A stretch of DNA of 64,000 nt, taken from the NCBI GenBank assembly GCA_029851415.1, contig CM056743.1, positions 64,076,186 to 64,140,185 of the forward strand. The letters are read 5' to 3'. This DNA comes from Eretmocerus hayati. Its lineage: Eukaryota; Arthropoda; Insecta; Hymenoptera; Aphelinidae. This document shows positions 30,231-41,720 of the stretch, piece by piece (the stretch's first letter is position 1; each line of letters begins with the position of its first letter). Under the pieces are notes generated by a model. The model made no database searches, was not told where the DNA came from, and was given only the letters and a program-made list of their open reading frames with translations. The position numbers and the translations under genes were made by a program.

Positions 30231-32328
30231 CTGGAAATCAAAAATAATCAAGGAAACATACATATTGACGAGTCAAACTGGATCTAATAGAGAGATCATA
30301 ATTTTTACAATGTTCTAAACACAAGAACACTGAGTCGGGCTCATTCATGGAAAGCATCTCCAAAATAGATAGTGTTTACATCCTCGTCCCATTGAATAGC
30401 ATAGCAAGAGCAGCTGACTTACAACATCACGTATGGAGATAATATATTACACAGAGAGTCGTGTCTGAGTCTGATCCGTTTATTATTGTCCTAGGCACCA
30501 CCGACGTGCACTCTTCTCTGGGATAAGACTCAATTCACTTTTTTATACTTACAAGAAAAATCGGCTTGCCAGCAGTCAATTCTACTTCGCCCGGTCTCAC
30601 ACAGTCGCACACACTGAATACAAGCAGATATTTACGACCGTGGCAGACATTTTCCTACTCGGCCAGATGGCGGCTCTGTAGGGAACCATGCTCTGCCCGC
30701 TCGGTTACTATAATAGTAGCTATATAACGCTTGGATGTAGGCAGCTATGCGGCCAGCCGGGCGCTCAACGCTCAACAGCTGTTAAACGCAGCGCAAATCG
30801 CCCAGCTCACATGCGTTTGTTTACATTTTGGGTGTTTATGGGCTTGTGATTAGTTCTTGATTTTTCATAATTTTTTCAGGATGACTCGAGCAGAAGCGGC
30901 TCTATTAGGTTAATTCTGTGGGCTTGATTCACCGTCTGATACAATTTACATGGTGATTCGACTCGATATCAAGGAGTATTGACCATTCCCAGTAAAGCAA
31001 CCGCTATTTTGATAACTGAAAAGGCTCATTTCTCCTCCAATTTACAACGAATCACCCTGAAAATCCACGAGAAGGTAGCTACGATTCTCAGGAAGAACCT
31101 AATAGAGCCCTTTTCTCAGGAAATTGCGTGAAATTTGGGTAATGAATTTTTTCGTGATCAAATCCGAGGTTGGTAAAGGTAGAGCTTCCGCACTCCCTTA
31201 ACTACTCTTAGATTAAAATAGAAGGAGGGTTGACAGATTCAGTCTCTAATCTTGTTCTTGTGCTTCGGTGCAATTGACTAGACTGGTCGGACAACCCTTA
31301 CTTTCATAAGTTAACTAACTCTCGAATCAAAATCAACTAAGACCTAGAAGCAATCAAATAATTCCGTGACAGATCCTTTTTCTACACGCACGTCTCATTT
31401 GTGAGCTAGAATGAGTGAAATCCTTGTCACGCTCACCTGTGTCCAAATAGACGAATTAATGCCCATATTTGACTCGTAAAATAGAACCTCTAGACCGTAT
31501 CTGACCCCAGGCTTGCCTCGGGAATTTTTTTTACATATTCGGGGGTACTTTAGGAAGTGATTGCGCACATTGGTCCAGATGGAAGCATATTCGAGCAACA
31601 CCTGTGAGATCATTTTTACCAAAAAGTCAAAAAAGGGTGTTGTGAATTGGCTGAATAGAATCGAGGATTGGATAGCCCACCCAGATTATTATGCTAATTG
31701 ATATTATTTTTATCGAAAAACATGTTTGCACAGGTTTGGGGTCGAAAGGAAAAAAACAATTTTTTAAATTGAGCTCTAAGTTTGGCATGTCCACGAAACT
31801 TCTTAACTTGTAACGACTGTAACTCCTATGAAAAGTCCGATAATCAACTTTCACAAGTGGTAAAATTGCAGCTTTTTTCAAGATCTCTAAAATGACTACC
31901 GGTGAAAGTCGATTATCTTATTTTTAGTGGGAACTAGATCACTTTGAAGCAGGTTCAAAAATCGCTGAAATGTGCTCTCAGAAAATAGCTCCTAGAAGTT
32001 GCTAGGCTCAATATTCGCCCTCGGACTATTTTTTTCTTGAAAGTACCAGTCTCAAGGAGAATAATGCGCCCAATCACGTCCGAAAATATTGAGTCTAGTC
32101 GGAGATATGATTTTCCCAGAAAAGCCTAAAAAGGGGCCCTAAATGGATCTTTTATGGGCCCTTAGGCCCAGGGGAGGCTTCGAAAAACTTTCCAAAACAT
32201 TTCTTCGTACTATTTAAACATAATACTATCAGAAAAAGAATAATTGGTATTTTTTCCAGGCCCTGGTGACGGCTCTGGCTGGAATGCTCCGAAATGGCCC
32301 ATATTCATGTAACGTAAAAACATGATTC

Positions 32329-33792
32329 TTAATCCTCATCGTCGTCGTCATCGGTGTCGTTCACATTGACGAGACTATCATATTTGACTCCTGGGTTATT
32401 CATCAGAACAATATGAGAATCGACAACTGAATTGATGTCACATTCGTTGATCTCATAAATGTATGACCCTACGAAATAGAGAAAAAAAGCAGGGGAATGG
32501 GATAACTCACGTTTATTACATAATAAAATTTGAACAGCAAATCGAATATCGATATAGAGTCTGTTGTATCTGCTCTAGGAAGGGCTATACCGTCAATAAC
32601 AACGAAGTAGGCAACTTTCTGGACACATATTATGTTTGGTTGGATACTTCGAGATGAGCTCTCGATCTCAGACTTGATAGAATTTTCCATCTGCGATTTG
32701 TTCTACAACAATGAGACGTAGATATATTTTCGTGAGAAGAATTTAATGCACACGATACATGATCGATGTCTAATGAGAACTTACCGGGACATGCTCAATC
32801 AAATTTTTTAAGTATTGAAGTGCTTTGGAATTCTCTCATTGGTTTCATTTTGATTAACCATTTCTAGATTTTTTGTTGCGCCCAGATTTTTCTCACGTTG
32901 TTTGCTACTTTTCGATGTTCTCGCAGTCTTTCCCTCATTCTCACAACTCATTGACCCGTTAGGAAATGGTAGTAAGTCAATCAAAATCAGTAAGGCTTTG
33001 AGGTCCCCGAAAACAGGGAGAATAGTTTGATCTTTCGAAATTAGATGACCAAGTTGATAAATCATTATATTTCATACCAACCATCTCGGACGTTTTCGTG
33101 TTCAAGAATCGAGTCTTGTCTGTGAGCGATGCAGTAAGAAGCAATATGAGGAACGTATTAGCTCGGGAGATTCTGCAGGAACTCATCGCTCTTCACAATC
33201 GATCGGGCTATCAGCACAAAATCAAAATCGCCCCGAAATGATACGTGCGGAGTTTTAATAAATTCACAGCGTTAGAACGATCTCAGAGTATTGAGAAAAA
33301 GATGAGTTTCGCCATCGCTCCGGGATAATCTTGCATTCGTGAATATTTTTGTAAGACTTAGACTGCAGTCGGAGTTTGCTCAATGATTCAGCTTCTCCTA
33401 TTAGGGAAAGTATCTCGATGGCCCTCTTCGATTGACTGTCTATTTGCTGCATCTGGCTTTCCTTGTCTCGCCGAAGAAATCTGAAAAATGGGGGAATGAA
33501 TAGTGTCCTCAAATCATGTATGATGATACACACCCAAGGAAAAAACATGAAGAATATGCTAGTCCATTTAACTCGTCTTCAGAGAATAAAACTCCGATCT
33601 CACTTTCTAATACAGCATCTTCCAAGATTGGTTTTGATTTCTTATTATACCGTCTCAGCTCCGGAGGAGCTTTCCGGTGCAACGTTCGTAATTTCCAGTG
33701 GGAGAACCCTTCCTTTGTTTCCGTGATCTTTGTTCACAGTGATCGCAAAATTTTCACTTACGCCGCCGCTGCTCGCTTCTACTCAACACCAT
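32329..33792 (-). CDS. Probable multi-exon gene of unknown family, minus strand
   Basis: Candidate exons, 5' to 3': 33,792-33,762 (ATG, ends at donor GTAAGT); a long open stretch near 33,720-33,570 containing RKAPPELRRYNKKSKP; 33,480-33,264 after acceptor TTTTTCAG (DSQSKRAIEILSLIGEAES), in a frame that ends in a stop; a piece ending at 32,785 before GTAAGT (ALQYLKNLIEHVP); 32,702-32,511 after acceptor TTGTTGTAG (FVVIDGIALPRADTTDS, FDLLFKFYYVIN); and a last exon 32,468-32,329 after TTTCGTAG, with an Asp-rich tail to TAA. The phases of the last two exons fit only with a weak donor two codons later (GTTATC). A related last exon lies at 39,130-39,269. Function unknown; it may be partly decayed. 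Confidence 0.4.
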
Positions 33793-33799
33793 CAGGAAA

Positions 33800-35666
33800 T
33801 ACTACCGAACTTTTTTCACTGCGCAACCTTGAGGCAACACTTGGATGGAGGTTGCCTGGTGCCCTTCCATCCCCCAGGAAGGGGGGACTGGAGCCACGTG
33901 TGGTGTCCCGCGAGTGAACCTTCTCTCAAATGAAATAGTCTAAGATTGCGATCTGACAAGCTATCGGGAGTGAATACTCAGCATTGACTCGAAACTATAT
34001 TTTTCTCAACAGGAAGACACTATGTATCACAAAAAATCGTCTAAACATTCAAAGCGTACCTCTTCAAAATGTTTGATGTAATCTCAAATCTCATGTTATT
34101 GAATGGAGAGGTCAAAACTCCATTTATCAAAAGTCCTTGCCCTCTCATATCGCTAGATGAAAACGTGCAGTTGACTCAAGATCTCGATAAAGACGACTAG
34201 CACTTCCCATCAATAGTTCACATGATCGTTAGATCCAAACTTGGAATCTTGGCCATATATCAATCTGATGCAACAGTTCTGCGACATGCTAGACGATAAA
34301 CTGCCAGCAGTAGCGCGGGAACGCGCGGGAGGTAAGGTTGGTCGACCCGAGCACCCCCCCCCCCCCTTTGAGCGGGAGTTTCACTCGTATCCGAGAGAGA
34401 AATCTTCCTTGCCTTAGCCATGAGATCTCCAGGGTCGCCCTTCCTCGTATTGAGAAGTGGATATTCTCACATTCGTGCGAGAAGATCATGTTCACGCACA
34501 AGATAAGAGAAGATTTGACGTATTCAGACTCAGCGAGTAGTGATGATACATCATTTTTTCAATGATATTGATGAAACAAAGTAATGGGATCAAAAGAATG
34601 AACCATGTGGGGTTATAATAGTGATGCGCTCGAGTTCATTGATTCCGAATAATTCGGAAGAGATTAGAGAATGACTCATCTCGTGTAGTTAATGATGTCA
34701 TCGACTTCGGTCGGATAGCTCCAGATATGCGTAACTTGTCGCATCTACTGTGCGAATCTCGCCGTTCTTGATCAGCTACATGAGCCTTACACCTGATCTT
34801 GCAGCACCGCGCGCAAGCTTTTTCACTCGTATGTCCTTGTTACATGCGATCACGATTGGTCCTCTGGTGATAGTATAGCTAACTCCGGAATGAAGGGTCC
34901 CTCTCACATGATCCCGCACTAGATCTCTCATGCTGAACCACGCGTGTGAACGAACTAGCAATCGACGATAATCTTGAAATAGTACATTTCGATACAAGGG
35001 CGTAAAACGTTTTATTCGCGTCCGAGTGATGGGTTTCCGGCCCGAGCCGCAGGGGAGGGTCGGAATCATCACGAGGATGCGAATAATAGGTTTTACGGCC
35101 GTGTATCTAACTATACTTTCCGATAAACTGTGAGTAAAGGTCGACAAACTGTGCGCAAAGTGAACTTTTACGCACAGTGTATCGAAAACAATATACCTAT
35201 TCTGTTACATGGATGATCTGAGCATAAACATGCAGATCATCACACGAATACACTCATACAAACGCATGCTGGACAATTCATCTTGGACAATCGATGAAGA
35301 GTTTTTGAGGTAACCCACAAAGTATATTTCTCAATTTGATAGTATAGAAGGATAAGACGTCTGAGACCATCGCTCATCATCACGCGATATCATAAAAAAA
35401 TATTGAGATAACTCCCCCTAGGCCAGAAGCTTCTTGTACATCATTGAAATGCTGAAGGAATGGTTCGGCAAGGTTAGAGTCGGCAAATTCAGAGTATAGT
35501 TACTGGGTCGCCAATTTACTCTTATACTTACCTGGGGCCGCGGCCTTCGCGCCTCGATCCGTCCCTAGTCACGAGAGGATGTAGGAATAGCAAGGAATCA
35601 TCCTCAAACCGAACTTTAGATCAGTGTTAACATCTCTTGCGTATGCGAAGTCTCCTGCGTGCCGTT
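33800..35666. other. Non-coding interval
   Basis: No gene with support. It contains a run of about 14 C at 34,350 and a 123-codon minus-strand open frame (35,147-34,776) without recognisable motifs, which I treat as chance. Confidence 0.4.
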
Positions 35667-36662
35667 AACCGGGGTAACTTTGGAACAAAAATTGCAATTT
35701 TTTCTCAAACCTCGCGAAACTTGTACGTCTTACATCAGAAATGCATTGTATATGTAGTCAATTGAAAGCTTACAGTTTCAGCATTCATTTGCGGTAGTTA
35801 TGAGGCCTATTTAGATATCTCTGGTTGGAGCAATGAGCTCGGGAAGTTGTGTTCCAAAGTTAGACACGGACTGGGGCAACTTTGGAACAGAAATTGTTAT
35901 CATTTATTATTCGCCAATTAATCCATAAACTAGATTACGCAATCAAAATTTCACCATCAGTAATTAAAAGCTGACTGTCTTAACTTTCCATTGACCTGTT
36001 GTAAAAGTCCATTTGGTTGAATTTAATTTCTACAATCGAGCATAGACGCCTTCAGCATACCTCACTTCCCGCGTCGCGGCTAATTTTCGAGGAAGAATAG
36101 TATATTACGCAACAAGTGCGAGAAGGTCAATTTCCGCACAAGTTGCCAAACGAGTGCGGAAACTTCTCGTACGTGTTGCGTATACTATTTTTTGCAACTG
36201 TGCGCGAAGTTGTAATTAAATGCACCACTGTCCGAGCAAGATCATCTTGAGAACGAAGTTTTCAAGAAAGGCCAAATTCAGAGGGATGACGTGACATCAT
36301 ATTTTGGAACTGTGCGTGAATGAAAATGCATTAGAGCGAGAAGTTACATTTACGCACACTTCACCAGTGCGTAAATGTAAAACTGTGCGAGAAGTCATTC
36401 ACGCATTACTTCTCGCACTGTAAATAATGAAGAGAAGTCTCATTTTTTTACAACTTCGCGCACACAGTTGCAAAAAATACTTTCACAGTCAATTTCTGAC
36501 AAAAACTGCCATAACTCGGCTCCCGTGGGTCGAGAGGAAACGTTGTTTGGCGCATTTTTAAGCTCTCATCGAGGACCACTCAAATAAGTAGAATTCGACT
36601 GTGATATAGATCTTGGGGAATAATTGAGAGCACATTAATAAGTGTCCCAAAGTTACCCCGGT
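35667..36662. mobile_element. 996-bp inverted-repeat element with nested palindromes
   Basis: The ends are AACCGGGGTAACTTTGG at 35,667 and its inverse ending at 36,662. Inside, 36,090-36,490 is a nest of stems: TTTTTTGCAACTGTG and its inverse near 36,190 and 36,460; a long stem around 36,095-36,190 built on GTGCGAGAAG/CTTCTCG; and another around 36,330-36,400 built on CATTTACGCAC/GTGCGTAAATG. A third copy of the terminal motif (GTTCCAAAGTTACCCCG) lies at about 37,045, after a C13 run. There is no coding sequence; it resembles a MITE or fold-back element. Confidence 0.65.
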
Positions 36663-37284
36663 TTCTGGGAAGGAATACGTACTTCTCAGTATTTACTTCA
36701 CAAAATCAAATTCGACTAAAAATACTCCAATGTAACAATGGATTCGTTTAGATATGCGTACATACAAATTAAATCTAACTCAGCTACCTTGGATTCAACC
36801 TGCTGAAGTCGGAACCACACCACTTCCTCTGAGAGACTGTTTGTTGGGTCAAAAACATACTTCTGAAGAAGTCAGCTTATAAACGGATCAATATCTGATG
36901 GAGGCCCTCGCGCCAATGCAAAACATTGTTTATGCTTGTCCTAAGTAGGAGAGATCGGTATTAAGGCCTCAGGATCATCTGCCTAGCCAACTGTGCGTGA
37001 TAACCACTCTTTCATGGGTTGTTCCTAAGTTACCCCCCCCCCCCTGTTCCAAAGTTACCCCGTCTGACGGTATCTGATATCATCCTTGATCAAAATTCAG
37101 AACAATTCTCCTCGTTCTGTCCCTTTGTTGAGATAGATCGATGCAATGGAATTCGAGACTAAGGTATTGCGGAACAAGGAAATATCCAAGGTTCCGAGTC
37201 CATATGCTCAAAAATGTCTTGAAAATCCATCCAATAAATGAATGTATGTATTCCTACTTGCTGAGATCCATCATTTCACTGCAG

Positions 37285-37705
37285 ATCGTGCGAGACAAAC
37301 TCGAAAAACATCGGAGAGCAATGACATATCTTACCATGGATCCTCAAGCTTTGAACTCCCTCATCCCTGATGGCTCAGCTGTTCAAGATGGTCCAGTGGT
37401 CAATACCTTGAAAGAGATTCTCAAAAAGGTAATACGCAATGAGTTGTTCATGGAATCATTATTATGAACTCTCTCCGGTTTCGTAGATAGATTTGCTGAA
37501 ATCCGAAGGTGAAACTCTGGAAGCTGAGGTGAAGAGTTTCACCCCCAGTGCAGAGAATCTACTATCCGCCAATGACGATAGGGGAAACAAGTATGACAAC
37601 GATGATATACTGATATCTCAACACATCGAGACTACATTTGGTACTTTGCGTGGGAGGATTGATTCTTTCATCAGGTGTTCAGAAGATATCATCGAACTCG
37701 TCAAG
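37285..37705 (+). pseudogene. Two exons of an ALIX (PDCD6IP)-like V domain
   Basis: Exon 1 (37,285-37,428, 48 codons) lies between acceptor TTCACTGCAG and donor AAGGTAATA. Exon 2 (37,487-37,705, 73 codons) lies between TTTCGTAG and AAGGTAATA. Both are phase 0 and join in frame across a 58-bp intron. The translation (LEKHRRAMTYLTMDP, VVNTLKEILKK, then LEAEVKSF and LRGRIDSFIRCSEDI) resembles the coiled-coil V domain of ALIX/BRO1 proteins, which act in ESCRT budding and apoptosis. The order HR, PEL..ALP, VVN.LK, then E..LE.+LKS matches the family as I know it. No Bro1 domain, proline-rich tail or other exons are found nearby, so this is a gene fragment or a strongly reduced duplicate. Confidence 0.5.
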
Positions 37706-37848
37706 GTAATATTCTATCTATTATGCCCCCTGGTCTTTCAAATGGGGGACGTCACAAAATTCTTTCGATTCATCTTACTGCTTGTTATCTTTGAGTACTC
37801 ATCAGTTATGAAGGTATCGAAACCGACTTTGATACTCTCTCAGCATCA

Positions 37849-38280
37849 ATCAGCTATTATATAGCTGAAATATCAGCTATTACTCCCATGGGACGTCAAA
37901 CTGCTGATCAAATCAGCGAACACAAAAATCACGCTTAAATCGATAATTCTGATGAAATAACTCCACAAATCCGGGTTCTAATATCGACATGAACACATTA
38001 ACGACTTTTTCAGACCAAGTCACGACGAACTAAGGCGTATTCGTTCGATATCTACTCATTTTGTGCCACGGGAGGCCCTATTTAGCTGATTATAATCAGC
38101 TATAAATCAGTGATTGTAGCTGAAAATCAGCTAATGTAGCTGAAATTCACCTACAGTAGCTATTCGTGTCAGTAAAAAACCGTTCACTGAAAAATCAGCT
38201 TATAATAGCTGATTCAGTCAGCTAACACAGATGGAATTTCAGCGAATGTAGCTGATCTTTCAGCTAAACGATATTCGTGT
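37849..38280. repeat. Array of AGCTGA / TCAGCT motifs
   Basis: At least 20 AGCTGA or TCAGCT hexamers occur in both orientations over about 430 bp, so the stretch can fold in many ways. A shorter cluster of the same hexamer, with a shared CCGTTCAC word, is at 41,650-41,715. The two clusters may be the arms of one element of about 3.9 kb. Confidence 0.6.
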
Positions 38281-40960
38281 TGTGCCGTATACACTATACA
38301 GTGTCGAGATCAGCATTGGATCAAAGGAATTTATATTGAGAAGGAGCATGGAGATCGAGAGATCTTTATTTCCTGGTCGGAAGGTGAGGTTGAGGCGTAT
38401 AACGTGCTATGGGAAGTATGAGTTTCAGCGCCTCCGAGCGGTGGATAGCGGCATGGCACGCCGCTTTTTTGACGGCATGCAAATGGCCCACTTTTGATCC
38501 AGGTGCCCTACTTTCGATCTATAGATTTTCCGCGTCCCAAGGACGACCCGGAAACGTCCCCGAACTTCCATGGGACGTCCCGGGACCTGTCCCGAAATTA
38601 TCCCCAACTTGGTCCGGAAACGTCCTCGGGACGCCGCTGGAACGTCCAATGCGCGGCCTCAAGTCGTCCCGGGGACGTCTCGGTGGAGACGTTCCCGAAG
38701 AGACGTCCTGGGGACAGGCTTTTATTGTTTATATTATTTTTCATGATTATAACGAAGAATATGAAACTGGGTCTTAATTTGAATTCTGGAATCTCCAATT
38801 GATACAGATCATATACATATATTAATTCTGATCTTAAATCAATTAAAGATTCCAGAGTTCGAATAAAGATCTAGTTCCATTGTCCCTGTAAAATGAATTA
38901 GTGATGCCTTTTTGGTATTGATGAGAATGGAATCTTATTGGAATCAAAGATTTACAAGATTAAGAAATTGAACCAATGATAGACGAAGCTCTAATTTGAA
39001 CAGAATAATATGATTCAAGTTTCACTCACTGACTCATATCAAATATATAGATGTGAATTACACCAATTTTTCAAAGATTGTATAATAGATAATATTCTTC
39101 ATTATTCATTGAATTACTATAGTCATTATTCATTGAATTCTCAGCATTTTCATGAGAACTGCTTCTATTTTAGATTCAAATCCAGGATTATTCAACAGCA
39201 ACATGAACGTCACCTTGAAGTCAATAACATTGTAAATGTCAATATACAGTGATATCAAAATCTGATACGCTGAAATACAACAAGGCCACAAAATATCCGA
39301 GCTTCTAGTACAATTTTTGGCAATTATTCGCTGACTACGTCCATTCATCAACTGTGATTCATGTCAAGTTTTCAACTCCAACAAAAGAGCTCCGAGTCTC
39401 TCTTTGCCATGCCAAGATTTCCTCTTGCGATCACTTCCATCAACATTTCATAGTTTGCAAATGTCGTGATCACTCCATGAAAACCTATAAAAACAAGGAT
39501 TCAAGATGGATAATAATATTCTGAATCTCGCATTATAACGGAAACAGTATTTGCAAGCAAAAAGTTAGGTATCAAGTGAATGAATCTTTTCATTACAAAC
39601 ATGTGACACTGATTATTTGGTCAAACCCTCGGTGATGTTGGTTAATTTTGAGAAGTGAAGCAATACTCACTTTTTTTCAACAAGTTGATATGCTTGCTTG
39701 TTCAGAATACTGTTAGAGCGTAACAGTCATGATTATATTCTTTCCAGCTGATTTCCCCAACAGCTATCAATACCTGATTAGTTCCAAACACGGATGACAT
39801 CTAGATGGAGGCCTTGGGTTTCTCCTCAAATCCACCGTATTGAGGTCACTATACAAAAGTAATCCTGAGTCAGAGAGGCTGTTTCAATAGTTAGGGAGAA
39901 AAATCAAAGTTCTGATAATTTTAAAATAAACTTTTTGGCTGGACCTCCTGTACACGAGAGGGTAACTCGATATAAACAAGCAAAGAGCTATATGCAAATT
40001 CATATTGATGAATATCTTTACAAATGTTCAATCATCAATGTGCAAGAAAGATTCACAAAGCATCCATTCATCTCTGCAATTTTGTACGTTATGCAATGGC
40101 TTATTAATGTTACTCAACGGATGCAAGAACATGACTAAGATTCAACTTATATTCACTTCTTACTTGATTCTTGATTATAACTCGATGAATCTTGATTCTG
40201 ATCCAAGACTCTCATGTGAGGAATTTATTCAATACCATATCCAATTATGGAGAATAATGGAGGCCAATCCATTGGTGTTTATACTGGAGACTAACCTAAA
40301 ATCCTCATTCGCACTACTTTTCTCTACTGCTTCTAAATCAACCTGACACATCATCTTGATAAACCAAAAGAAGAATATACACGGATTGCTCTCATTTGAA
40401 AATTTGTGTAAACCACTTACTTTTTATTATTATTAAGATCAATTGCAGATGAGATGATTCTGATTATCATTTCTTCGGCTGCAGACTACAATATTCGTTT
40501 GCTGGAGATTTTGGGCAAATATCATTCTGATAATTGCTATCCCGATATCCCAAAGATTATTTCATTGATGAGAAGTAAAATAACATACCCAACAGCAGAG
40601 TAAATTCCAAATCCTCTGGAAGGTTCTTGATAAACAGCAAAGACAACGATTGACGACGATGTTGGTTACCTAACATGTGTTCGCGTGTGAAAACATGCTC
40701 CGAAAAATTTCAAGTGTTTCAGAACGGTTTCTATTTTGCCATCCCCGGGACAATAATAAAAAAATAATCCAAAAATTTGCGCAACGTCCCAGGGTCGGAA
40801 CGGGGACATCCCCAGGGGGTCACCTTGCGGTAGAGGGGGATTAGATGTTTCCATGCCATCCCCGAGACGGCTTTTTCGGGATGTTCCGATCGGGACGGAA
40901 TTCGGGACGTCCCGAACCTGACACATGTCCCCGTATGACGCACAAATGTTTGTCGGGTAG
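38281..40960. other. GTCCC/GGGAC-rich blocks and AT-rich interior
   Basis: A GC-rich block at 38,520-38,720 and another at about 40,740-40,930 are full of GGGACGTCCC-type palindromic words. Between them (38,720-40,740) the DNA is AT-rich. Apart from the exon-like piece at 39,130-39,269 on the minus strand, I see no coding sequence. Together with the minisatellite on the right and the AGCTGA arrays outside, it looks like one composite element. Confidence 0.4.
39130..39269 (-). pseudogene. Last-exon paralogue of the 32.3-kb gene
   Basis: After acceptor TTGTATTTCAG the minus strand reads YIDIYNVIDFKV and LLNNPGFESKIE to TGA at 39,130. It has the same phase (two bases before the first codon) and a similar layout to the last exon at 32,329-32,468 (YEINECDINSVV, LMNNPGVKYDSL). 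Further exons upstream (39,400-40,650) could not be assigned with confidence. It suggests that this gene family is itself dispersed in the genome. Confidence 0.35.
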
Positions 40961-41500
40961 GTGGCCCACTTTCGATCAAGGTGGCTCACTTTCGATACAG
41001 GTGGCTCACTTACGATACAGGTGGCCCACTTTCGATCCAAGTGGCCCACTTCCGATCCAGGTGGCTCACTTTCGATCTAGGTGGCCCACTTTCGATCCAG
41101 GTGGCTCACTTTCGATCTAGGTGGCCCTTTTTTGACCAAGGTGGCCCACTTTTGATCCAAGTGGCTCACTTCCGATCTACGTGGCCCACTTTCGATCAAG
41201 GTGGCCCACTTTTGATACAGGTGGCTCACTTACGATACAGGTGGCCCACTTTCGATCTAGGTGGCCCACTTTAGATCCAGGTGGCTCACTTACGATACAG
41301 GTGGCCCACTTTCGATCTAGGTGGCCCACTTTGGATACAGGTGGCTTACTTACGATACAGGTGGCCCATTTCCGATCCAGGTGGCCCACTTTCGATCTAG
41401 GTGGCCCACTTTCGATAAAGGTGGCTCACTTACGATACAGGTGGCCCACTTTCGATCCAGGTGGCCCACTTTCGATCCAGGTGGCCCACTTTTGACGCAC
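40961..41500. repeat. 20-bp minisatellite, 27 units without indels
   Basis: The unit is GTGGCCCACTTTCGATCCAG with substitutions mainly at a few positions (CCC/CTC, TTCG/TACG/TTTG, TCCAG/TCTAG/TACAG). All 27 units keep exact 20-bp register. Long open frames across it on both strands are a consequence of the repeat. Two diverged units occur at 38,484-38,515. Confidence 0.95.
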
Positions 41501-41720
41501 TACTTGGGACTTAAAAATCGGGTAATCAAATGGATCCCACTGCACTGCACGTACGATTCTAATACTAGAGCCAAAAATTTATCTCGTGACACCCAGTGCG
41601 CAGGGAAAAACATTCCCGAACGATGTATATCATCATTCATAACCCTGTGTATTAGCTGATTCAATCAGTGAAAATCCGTTCACGTTAGCTGACGAAATCA
41701 GCTATCACTAGCTGATTCGC

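Larger units (their letters stand above)
27924..31197. mobile_element. 3,274-bp DNA transposon with TTAA target duplications
   Basis: TTAA occurs at 27,920-27,923 and 31,198-31,201; without the insert the 113-bp LTR repeat reads through. Terminal inverted repeats are about 31 bp with four mismatches: GGGGGTTCGGAAGCTCTACT at the left and the inverse of GGGAGTGCGGAAGCTCTACC at the right. TTAA duplication is typical of piggyBac and also of Sola3; the G-rich ends fit neither standard terminus well. No transposase is seen, so it is probably non-autonomous. Inside are an array of seven hairpins and minus-strand exon-like pieces. Confidence 0.88.
12834..31371 (+). mobile_element. Provirus 2: decayed gypsy-type element carrying ankyrin-PRANC and IAP genes
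   Basis: It is bounded by GATC target duplications (12,830-12,833 and 31,372-31,375). Both LTRs begin TGTGACGG and end CCGTGACA. The internal order is PBS, gag, protease, a long linker ORF, an integrase C-terminus, ankyrin-PRANC, env remnant, IAP, a spacer with tandem repeats and a PPT. RT, RNase H and most of integrase are missing between about 21,062 and 21,219. Nearly every gene has stops or frameshifts, so it cannot move by itself. The LTRs differ by scattered substitutions and one repeat unit. Two later insertions interrupt it: element B in the 5' LTR and the TTAA transposon in the 3' LTR. Confidence 0.9.
25535..31371 (+). repeat. 3' LTR of provirus 2 (split by the TTAA transposon)
   Basis: It consists of 25,535-27,923 and 31,198-31,371, about 2.56 kb when joined, ending CCGTGACA before the GATC duplication. 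It agrees with the 5' LTR along its length, with scattered substitutions, one more 113-bp unit and no element B. TATA (26,348) and initiator (26,376) are kept. Confidence 0.92.
11741..32301. mobile_element. Long inverted-repeat (fold-back) element, split by provirus 2
   Basis: The left arm begins TGGGCCATTTCGGAGCATT at 11,741 and runs rightward to about 12,700. The right arm is its inverse copy and consists of about 12,760-12,833 plus 31,372-32,301, ending at the inverse of the same 19-mer. With provirus 2 removed, the two arms of about 1 kb face each other across a loop of about 60-80 bp. Both arms can be translated into a related peptide of about 60 residues (12,103-12,300 forward; 31,881-31,627 reverse), but conservation there only reflects arm similarity. 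No transposase is visible and terminal target duplications are unclear. Confidence 0.75.

Noticed and set aside
34776..35147. Minus-strand open frame of 123 codons
   Set aside because: No recognisable domain, no splice context, and a composition rich in Arg and Ile as expected for chance translation.
40845..41659. Several overlapping open frames of 70-130 codons on both strands
   Set aside because: They are translations of the 20-bp minisatellite, whose unit happens to lack stops over a 60-bp cycle; all share the same VAHFRSRWPTF-like text.
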